NCBI GenBank assembly: GCA_013306675.1
Contig: JABLUY010000161.1
Location: 26,630 to 90,629 of the forward strand
Direction: 5' to 3'
DNA: 64,000 nt
Source of the DNA: Thraustochytrium sp. TN22
Taxonomy: Eukaryota; Sar; Bigyra; Thraustochytrida; Thraustochytriidae
The notes under the pieces are model-generated. The model made no database searches and was not told where the DNA came from. It saw only the letters and a program-made list of their open reading frames with translations. Shown piece after piece: positions 58,333-64,000 of the stretch; positions within the stretch are counted from its first letter, which is position 1, and the number at the start of each line of letters is the position of its first letter. A program made the translations under genes and the position numbers.

Positions 58333-61113
58333 TCATGACTTGGCCAGCGGGTCTTCCTGACGGCCGCTCAATGTCTCGGCCGGAGCCGCCTTGGCAACAC
58401 AAATCGACACGTCATTGTGGACATGAATGCACTTGGCGCTCGCACGGGCGGCGTCCAGCGCGTCGCGCACCGCGCTGGCGTCTTGCGGCGACGACGCTGG
58501 CGTCAAGCTCACGCTGGCGCCGGCGCCGAGAGAAACAAAGGGCATGACGCCAAAGCCGGCTCTGTCAGACAGTCGAGCGCCCATCACTGGAAGGAGCACG
58601 CTGTTGTCCGTGTGCAGGCGCAGCGTGACCCAGCAAGAGTGGTTCCGCGCCGTGAAGACAGTGAGCGTCATCTCGGAAAGGTCTAGCATGACGCCCGCGT
58701 ACGAGGTCCAACGTAGGGCCGCGTTCACCGCGGGCGCCGAGGAAGACACTGTCATGGCGCGCCCACGCAGGAACGGCGAGCCATCGGTGGCCACGCCCCA
58801 GAACTCGCTGGCGCGGCCTGTGGGCTCGGCCACCACGCCAAGCGCCGCAAAGGGGGCGGCACTCGTGGCCGCGGCCGAAGTTGTGGTTGTGGTCTCCGCG
58901 AGCTCGGCGCTCCAAAAGTAGGCCATGGGCGCGCGCAGCACGCTGCCGAGGAGCCGAGTGTGCGGGACGATCGGGAGCGGCCGCTGGTCCGTGGTACGCG
59001 GACGGGCGAGGCCGTGCACGAAGGTGCAAATGACCTGCAGATCGCTCTCGGTCTGCGCGTGCACGGCGAGCTTGGCGGGGCGCACAACTGCCAAAAAGGG
59101 GCAGCGGGCGTTCTCGCGCTGCGCCGCCGCGGTCTTGGCGCCGCCCTCGACGGCGCGAAGGACTGCGACCGTGGGCACGAGGCTGAGGCCCCAGCCGAGC
59201 GCGAAGTGGGCGCGCCGGCGCAGCTCCGCGACGAGGGCATCGCGGCGCACGAAGTTGGACGCAGCGGGAGTCTCGCGACCGCTCACGGTGTCGGCGCCGC
59301 CGCGCAGTCGGAGCGCGCCGCTGCCCCACGGCACGACCCAGGCTCCGCCCGACAGGCCGTACTCGCCGTCGTCCAAGGACAGGTATGTCAAGGGCGTGGG
59401 GAAATGGTCCTCCCCACAGACCGAGCCGTGCACAGCGAGGCGTTTGCTGAGGCGCGAGCCGAGGCCCAGCTTGTCGGGAGGGAGCGCGAGGCCCCGCAGG
59501 GTCGCCATGAGGGTCCGGCGCTCCGAGTCAGCCAGCGGCAGGAAAGCGAGCGGGCGGCAGCCGCCGTCCGCGGTCGCGGCAGAGTTCGCGTCGTCGCTAC
59601 CACTGTCGTCCTCGTCGAAAGCGCCGTCGTCTAGGGGCGTGGCCGAGACTGACACCGCGGTGCCGGGCGCGAGCCAGAGAGCGGGCGCGAGCCCGTGGTC
59701 GCGCCAGTGCAGGCCGTGGTGCGCCGGCGCGTCAGCCGCGCCGCGCAGCACGACGTTGATGGCGGCGCCGGCCTTGAGCTCGGCCGCGATGAGCTTGTCC
59801 GCGGCGTTGGAGACGAAGACGGACGGGATGCGCACGAGCGCGGCGTCCTCGTGGCGGTTGACGTGATCCATGATGACGAGCTCGAAGTTCTCGTGCTTGT
59901 CGCCCGAGACGGCGGCATTCTGGGCGGCATTGGCGGCCTTGCCACCCTGGTTAGCGGCCTTGCCGGCCTTGCCCTTGGCGCGACCCGTGGCGCGCGGCGC
60001 CTTGTTGTCGGCGACGATGACGGCGACCGCGCCGGCCTTTTGCGCGCGCAGCACCTTGTCCAAAAAGTCGCAGCCGCCGCGCAGCGCGTAGAGCACCTTG
60101 CCGTGGATCTTCTTCTCGACGACGGGCGGGAAAGCGTGGCAGGCGTCGATCGGGTCGGCGACAACGAGCGGCGCGAGGATCGTGCGGCCCAGAGGCAAGT
60201 CCGGGCCGAAGTTGGAGGTCTCGAAGTTGAAGCCGGCGCCGTTGATGGAGAGCTCCTGCGTGAGCGAGACGTGGTCGCGCTGCTCCTCGACGCGCGCCGA
60301 GAACACGGGCGCGAAGCCATCCAGCGAGAAGCGCAGGCGGCGCTGCGGCTGCGGCGCGGCTGGCACGAAGAACTCGATGCGCGCGCGCACCAGGTCGACC
60401 TCCAGGGCGAGCGCCTCGCCCTCGAGGCAGCCGTCTTGGCCGAAGGAACCCCAGATCTCGTCACCATGCAGCTCGGCCGCTTCGTCTGGCCGCCCCGCCA
60501 GGTACCACAGGCAGCGGTTGTCGACCATCCACTCGCGGAAGAGGCGGTCGCCCGGCCGCACGCCGGTCGCCGGCGCGAGTCCCAGGCGGAAGCCGCCAGT
60601 GCCTCGCGCCTCTACGCGGAAGCGGCTGGCGCCCTGCACCGCGGCGCTCACGTCGACCTTTTTGAAGGTCCACGTCGTTGCAGGCAGCAGCGCCTCGACC
60701 CTGGCCGCCACGTTGCGCGCCGTCTCATTCCTCGCGCGGATGGTCTCTTCGCCCGCGAGGCGCTCTTCCTCCTCCGCCCCCTCCTTTTTCTCCTGCTGCA
60801 GCTCTTGCTGCAGGCCGCCGGCGTCGTCGTCCTGGTCCTGGTCCTGGTCCTGGTCCTGGTCGTCGACGCCCGCGTTGCCGTCGTCCTCGACGCCGTCGGC
60901 GGCCACCCGCACGGGGCCGGGCCCGGCGAGCGCCAGGTCGAAGCGGCCGTCGGCGGTGCGCGCGGCGGCGAGGTCCTCCGCCAGGAAGTACTGCCCGGCG
61001 TGCGGGCTCCAGCGGATGTCCACGTGCGGGCCGGCGGCCGTGGCCGCGAGCGCCGCCATGGCCGCCGCCACGGCCGCCATGGCCGCCACGGCCGCCTCGC
61101 GCGGGCGTCGCAT
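58333..61113 (-). CDS. Secretory-pathway protein with protease-associated (PA) domain
   Basis: A 926-residue protein. The N-terminus MRRPREAAVAAMAAVAAAMA plus LAATAAG is a signal peptide, which favours the ATG at 61111-61113 over an in-frame upstream Met in low-complexity sequence. An acidic DQ-repeat and Glu-rich segment (about 80-125) precedes a beta-rich domain (MVDNRCLWYLAGRP, ALEVDLVRARIEFFV). Residues about 305-445 form a PA-like domain: IHGKVLYALRGGCDFLDKVL, RAQKAGAVAVIVADN and RIPSVFVSNAADKLIAAELK, with a Lys/Ala/Gly-rich insert. No protease or glycosidase active site is recognisable in the C-terminal half (YLSLDDGEYGLSGGAWVVPW; FWGVATDGSPFLRGRAM). Vacuolar sorting receptors and EDEM-type proteins carry PA domains, but I cannot assign a role. 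Its start is 185 bp from the divergent TrmA-like gene. Confidence 0.8.
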   Translation of the reverse strand: MRRPREAAVAAMAAVAAAMAALAATAAGPHVDIRWSPHAGQYFLAEDLAAARTADGRFDLALAGPGPVRVAADGVEDDGNAGVDDQDQDQDQDQDDDAGGLQQELQQEKKEGAEEEERLAGEETIRARNETARNVAARVEALLPATTWTFKKVDVSAAVQGASRFRVEARGTGGFRLGLAPATGVRPGDRLFREWMVDNRCLWYLAGRPDEAAELHGDEIWGSFGQDGCLEGEALALEVDLVRARIEFFVPAAPQPQRRLRFSLDGFAPVFSARVEEQRDHVSLTQELSINGAGFNFETSNFGPDLPLGRTILAPLVVADPIDACHAFPPVVEKKIHGKVLYALRGGCDFLDKVLRAQKAGAVAVIVADNKAPRATGRAKGKAGKAANQGGKAANAAQNAAVSGDKHENFELVIMDHVNRHEDAALVRIPSVFVSNAADKLIAAELKAGAAINVVLRGAADAPAHHGLHWRDHGLAPALWLAPGTAVSVSATPLDDGAFDEDDSGSDDANSAATADGGCRPLAFLPLADSERRTLMATLRGLALPPDKLGLGSRLSKRLAVHGSVCGEDHFPTPLTYLSLDDGEYGLSGGAWVVPWGSGALRLRGGADTVSGRETPAASNFVRRDALVAELRRRAHFALGWGLSLVPTVAVLRAVEGGAKTAAAQRENARCPFLAVVRPAKLAVHAQTESDLQVICTFVHGLARPRTTDQRPLPIVPHTRLLGSVLRAPMAYFWSAELAETTTTTSAAATSAAPFAALGVVAEPTGRASEFWGVATDGSPFLRGRAMTVSSSAPAVNAALRWTSYAGVMLDLSEMTLTVFTARNHSCWVTLRLHTDNSVLLPVMGARLSDRAGFGVMPFVSLGAGASVSLTPASSPQDASAVRDALDAARASAKCIHVHNDVSICVAKAAPAETLSGRQEDPLAKS

Positions 61114-61274
61114 GGCGTTGGCTATGGCTTTGGCGCGCGCGGGGCGCAGCCGGCGGGCGTCGCCGCCGCCGCCGCCGCCGCACGCGCGGGCGGGCGGGCG
61201 GGCGGGCGGGAGAGACGGAGGGTGACTGCATGCCTGCATGCCGCGGGCCTCGGGTGCCGCGCGGCAAACCCGGT

Positions 61275-61296
61275 CGCGCGCGCGCGCGCGCGCGCG
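61275..61296. repeat. (CG)11 dinucleotide run next to a start codon
   Basis: Eleven alternating CG dinucleotides end three bases before the ATG at 61299. Alternating CG of this length is a classic Z-DNA-forming sequence. It lies in the 185-bp promoter shared by the PA-domain and TrmA-like genes, which also holds a GCGG/GCGGGCGGG run near 61190-61210. Confidence 0.9.
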
Positions 61297-61298
61297 CC

Positions 61299-62774
61299 AT
61301 GGTCTGCGCGTGCGCGGTCTGCGCGGGCGTGGCGGCTGCGCTGGGCCGCGAGCGCGGCGGCGCGGCGGGCGTAGAGGCGGAGGCGGGCGCGCTCGGCGTG
61401 GTGCAGCGCGCGGCGCCGGGGCTGGAGCACGGCGTGGCGGCGCGGGTGGCCGCGGCGCTCGCGCTGCGCGGCGCGGGCGACGAGGAGGTGCGCGAGGATG
61501 CCGCGACGGAGGGCCCGCGCGAGCACAGGCTGCGCGGCTTTGTGATGCCTGTGAGCGCGCTGGCGTACGCCGTGCAGCTGGCCGTCAAGACGGAGGCGGA
61601 GCTGGCGGCTGCGCAGCGCCTGGCCGGCGGCGCGCTGCCCTTGGAGGGCGTGCACGTGCTGGCGGCGCCGGTGCGCGGGCACCGGTTGCGACTCAAGTTC
61701 TTCGTGGGCCGGGACGAGGCGGGCCGCTTCCGGCTGGGCATTTCCAACACGGACCCGGACGTGCCGCAGGCGCGCTGTTTCGACATCGATGGGGACTTCC
61801 CCATCGCCACGGAGCGCCTGCAGCGCGCGATGCGCGCCCTGCTCGAGGTACTGAACAGCGTGCCGTGCGAGGTGCCACTGGCAGACCGACTGCACGTGGT
61901 GAACCTGGTTGACACCATGAGCGGCGACGACTTCTTGCTGACGCTGTACTACTTGGACGGCGAGGAGCGCATGACGGCGGCGCGTTGGAACGAGGCGATG
62001 GGGCGTGGCCTGCTGGCGCGCCTCGCGCGTGACCTGGGCGGCCGCGCCACCGCGGTCTGGCGCTCGCGCAAGTGCGTTCTCGTGGCGCGCGATGGCGAGG
62101 CCGCGCCGCCCGGCGCCTTTGAGGAACGTGGCAACAAGGAGGAGGAGCAGGGAGCAGGCACCGCGCAGCTCATCGAGACCGGCCTCTTTCCAGGGCGCAC
62201 GCTATGCCAGGTGGAGGGGAGCTTCTCGAACCCGAACGGCGCCATCACGCGCGACGTAAACGCCTGGCTGCTGGCCACGCTACGACGCCACGGGGTGCGG
62301 GAGGCCCGCCTTATCGAGCTGTGCAGCGGCTGCGGCAATCACACGGTGGGGCTCGCTGAGCTCTTTGAGCAGGTCGTCTGCGTGGAGATCGATCCGCATT
62401 TGGTTCGGCAGGCGCGACACAACCTCGCGCTCAATGGGCTTGAGCATGTAAAAACGTATTGCGAGGACATGCGGCGACTGGCGCGCGTGCTCAAGCGCGC
62501 CGCGCTGCCAGCGGTGTCGGGACCCAGCGTGTGTCTGGTTGACCCGCCGCGCCACGGCCTGCCGGACGAGCTCGCGGAGCACATTGCTGGCCTGGACCAT
62601 GTCGACCTTTTGGTATACATTGCGTGCGGCGACGGTCTGGAGCGCAACATGGGCGCGCTCTCGACCGGTTTTGCCCTGCGCGAGCTCTGCTTCGCGGACC
62701 ACTTCCCCTACTCTCACTTTATCGAGAAGGTTGCCGTCTTCGAAAGGCAAGGATCGAGCAAGGTCGTTTCCTAA
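61299..62774 (+). CDS. TrmA-type tRNA (uracil-5-)-methyltransferase
   Basis: A 491-residue SAM-dependent RNA methyltransferase that should make m5U (ribothymidine), typically position 54 of tRNA. The closest pattern is bacterial TrmA rather than the longer TRMT2A. CQVEGSFSNPNGAITRDVNA stands where TrmA has its FxQPN motif. SAM-binding LIELCSGCGNHTVGLAELF (338-356) and VCVEID follow. VDPPRHGLPDE includes Asp415. The catalytic Cys is Cys443 in VYIACGDG (TrmA: YISCNP). FADHFPYSHFIEKVAVFER ends with the conserved Glu476. Frame upstream of 61299 is GC repeat; the ATG sits in GCCATGG after a (CG)11 run. Residues 1-70 are Ala/Gly-rich and could be an organellar targeting segment. Tandem partial copies of its 3' end follow immediately. 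Confidence 0.92.
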   Translation: MVCACAVCAGVAAALGRERGGAAGVEAEAGALGVVQRAAPGLEHGVAARVAAALALRGAGDEEVREDAATEGPREHRLRGFVMPVSALAYAVQLAVKTEAELAAAQRLAGGALPLEGVHVLAAPVRGHRLRLKFFVGRDEAGRFRLGISNTDPDVPQARCFDIDGDFPIATERLQRAMRALLEVLNSVPCEVPLADRLHVVNLVDTMSGDDFLLTLYYLDGEERMTAARWNEAMGRGLLARLARDLGGRATAVWRSRKCVLVARDGEAAPPGAFEERGNKEEEQGAGTAQLIETGLFPGRTLCQVEGSFSNPNGAITRDVNAWLLATLRRHGVREARLIELCSGCGNHTVGLAELFEQVVCVEIDPHLVRQARHNLALNGLEHVKTYCEDMRRLARVLKRAALPAVSGPSVCLVDPPRHGLPDELAEHIAGLDHVDLLVYIACGDGLERNMGALSTGFALRELCFADHFPYSHFIEKVAVFERQGSSKVVS

Positions 62775-62891
62775 TTTTTTGCTTCTGCTTGTGTTACTCC
62801 TTGTCCTCTTCATCCTTCGAAAGGCAAGGATCGAGCAAGGTCGTTTTCTAATGTTTTGCTTCTGCTTGTGTTACTCCTTGTCCTCTTCATC
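62738..62891 (+). repeat. 77-bp tandem duplication spanning the TrmA stop codon
   Basis: The segment starting CTTCGAAAGGCAAGGATCGA at 62738 is repeated at 62815 with a 77-bp period. The first copy encodes the last TrmA residues (ERQGSSKVVS) and stop; the second repeats them beyond the stop with two or three base changes. The duplicated unit includes 3'UTR sequence CTTCTGCTTGTGTTACTCCT. Confidence 0.9.
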
Positions 62892-62913
62892 CTCTCGCCG
62901 TCATTGGGGAAAG

Positions 62914-63139
62914 TTGCTGGTCTGGACCATGTGGAGCGCAACGTGGGCGCTCTCTCGACCGGCTTTGCCCTGCGCGAGCTCTGCTTCGCGGACCACTTCC
63001 CCTACTCTCACTTGACTTTCCTTGACTTCATCGAGATGGTTGCCGTCTTCGAGAGGCCAGGATTGAGCAACGTCATTTCCTAATTTTTTTCTTCTGTTTG
63101 TGTCTGTGTGTACTTCGTCTCCTCTTCATCCTCTCGCCA
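62914..63139 (+). pseudogene. Partial duplicate of the TrmA 3' end
   Basis: Sequence from TTGCTGGTCTGGACCATGTG to the CTCTTCATCCTCTCGCC segment copies TrmA codons for AGLDHV and then ERNMGALSTGFALRELCFAD, DHFPYSHF, EKVAVFER, the stop and the same 3'UTR. About 45 bp holding the catalytic-Cys codons are deleted, and a 15-bp TGACTTTCCTTGACT-type insertion follows the codons for PYSH. It cannot be a working enzyme. It may provide an alternative 3' end. Confidence 0.85.
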
Positions 63140-63411
63140 TCAGCCGCAATTATATTTGTTGTCCCTCGCTTCCCTCGTGCCGCGATCGTCACTCGTCACT
63201 TGGTCACAGTCATCACGCCACGATATATGTCACGTCAGTCGAGTCGAGCCGAGTCGAGTCGAGTCGAGTGGAGTCAAATTGAGTCAAGCCGAATGGAGTC
63301 AAGTCGAATGGAGTCGCGAAAGGAGTCCAGTCGACTCGCCTCACTTCGCTTCATCTTGCCTCGCTTCGCTTCGCCTCGCCTCGGCTCACCTCACCCCACA
63401 TCGTGGTAACC
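63140..63411. repeat. Degenerate pentanucleotide repeats (GAGTC)n and (TCGCY)n
   Basis: From about 63237 to 63330 the plus strand is built of GAGTC/GAGCC/GAATG-type pentamers. From about 63335 to 63400 it changes to CTTCG/CCTCG pentamers with near-complementary character. The interval separates the TrmA duplicate from the 3' end of the last gene. Confidence 0.8.
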
Positions 63412-64000
63412 TCAGGAAACGGGATTCCTGCGAAGCCACTCGTTGTACTCCTTCTCAACTTTGGTGGCAGCAATGCCCTTTGCGACCTTGAGCTCGTCCT
63501 TGAGCAGCTTGGAGACGCTCGTGTACCAGTCAGCCGGATAGCGGGCTTTGTTTTCGTCAAGCACCTGCTGCTGCTTCTGGATGCCCTTGACAAGGTCTTC
63601 CTTGAGCTCCGCGGTGGGAAAGTTAATGAGCACGGAGAAGATGGGGACCTTTCCCTCCCGAGGGCGCAGGTCCCTGATCTCGCCGAGGTTGTCGGGCGCG
63701 ATGCCAACGTAGACACCCTTGGTGCCGGTCTCAATGAAGGTCTTGGGTGGCTTTTCGACGTTGGCCATATCGGGCCAAAAGGGCAGGCAGTACTTCCAGC
63801 GCTTGAGGATGTCCGCGACGATGGAATGTTTGCCGGTCTCCTCGGAGGCAGTGGCCGGCTGCGTGGACGAGGCCACCGAGGCCGGCGTCTTGCGCTTCTT
63901 ACGGGGCGCGCTGTCGGCCTCGTCGTCGTCGTCGTCGTCGAAGTCGTCGTCGTCGTCGTCCTCGTCGTCGTCATCTTCGTCATCGTCGTCGTTCCCCGCA
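63412..64000 (-). CDS. C-terminal part of an acidic, NLS-bearing protein (partial at right edge)
   Basis: The minus-strand frame ends with TGA at 63412-63414 and stays open to the window edge, so the start lies outside; 195 residues are visible. The 5' visible part is Asp/Glu-rich (poly-Asp from GAC repeats), followed by PRKKRKTPAS, a classic basic nuclear-localisation motif, and a Ser/Thr linker. The last 140 residues look folded: ILKRWKYCLPFWPDMANVEK, KGVYVGIAPDNLGEIRDLRP, KVPIFSVLINFPTAELKEDL and a helical end (VAKGIAATKVEKEYNEWLRR). I do not recognise the domain. An acidic stretch plus NLS suggests a chromatin or nucleolar factor. Confidence 0.75.
   Translation of the reverse strand, partial: AGNDDDDEDDDDEDDDDDDFDDDDDDEADSAPRKKRKTPASVASSTQPATASEETGKHSIVADILKRWKYCLPFWPDMANVEKPPKTFIETGTKGVYVGIAPDNLGEIRDLRPREGKVPIFSVLINFPTAELKEDLVKGIQKQQQVLDENKARYPADWYTSVSKLLKDELKVAKGIAATKVEKEYNEWLRRNPVS

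Overview
The window reads as nuclear DNA from a GC-rich, very intron-poor unicellular eukaryote. Evidence: three eukaryotic initiator tRNA genes, ribosomal protein eL34, a Xrn2/Rat1 exonuclease, a giant USP deubiquitinase, a tubulin-tyrosine-ligase-like enzyme, a cyclic-nucleotide-gated channel, a BAR-SH3 protein and an ADCK/ABC1 kinase. Almost all genes are single uninterrupted frames with strong G/C at third codon positions. Long amino-acid homopolymers (Q, G, A, D, P) and micro/minisatellites between genes are common. A thraustochytrid or related stramenopile is my best guess; another GC-rich intron-poor protist is possible. No organelle or bacterial operon signature is visible.

Layout. 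1-2.5 kb: the 3' end of a gene entering from the left, then a 15-bp minisatellite and mostly unassigned DNA. 2.5-4.2 kb: a LisH protein with an NPAT-like N-terminus. 5.0-9.5 kb: two tandem secreted tannase/feruloyl-esterase paralogues. 9.8-11.7 kb: a frameshifted mobile-element protein with a PD-(D/E)XK nuclease signature, a GGVD-containing segment and a cysteine finger. 12.9-14.4 kb: a flavocytochrome b2-like FMN dehydrogenase. 15.0-25.6 kb: a 3,536-residue USP on the minus strand. 26.5-28.3 kb: an unknown protein. 29.0-30.3 kb: TTL-like enzyme. 31.0-31.8 kb: an unknown acidic protein, divergent from the Xrn2/Rat1 gene at 32.7-35.5 kb across a promoter region carrying a 17-bp repeat array and a perfect hairpin. 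35.8-36.1 kb: a 72-residue Y/N/S/G-rich protein with one in-frame, stop-free intron. 36.6-38.1 kb: organellar class V aminotransferase-like protein. 38.6-39.1 kb: three identical initiator tRNAs plus a tRNA-like remnant.

39.2-40.1 kb: DUF268 protein. 40.2-41.5 kb: BAR-SH3 protein. 42.3-47.3 kb: a 1,665-residue protein made of two alternating short motifs, with near-identical 330-bp internal repeats. 47.8-48.8 kb: coiled-coil protein. 48.9-50.7 kb: ADCK1-like kinase with a hydrophobic insert in its active-site region. 52.1-52.4 kb: eL34. 52.6-55.2 kb: cyclic-nucleotide-gated channel with GKG in place of GYG. 56.2-58.1 kb: membrane-anchored M14 carboxypeptidase. 58.3-61.1 kb: secretory PA-domain protein. 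61.3-62.8 kb: TrmA-type tRNA methyltransferase followed by partial duplications of its own 3' end. 63.4-64.0 kb: C-terminal part of an acidic nuclear-type protein running off the right edge.

The genes do not form one pathway. They are a mixed neighbourhood of convergent and divergent pairs with compact shared promoters. The strongest candidates for something undescribed are the two-motif tandem-repeat protein, the channel with lysine in its filter, the ADCK insert, the CCCH finger inside the Rat1-type nuclease, and the degenerate nuclease/transposase element.
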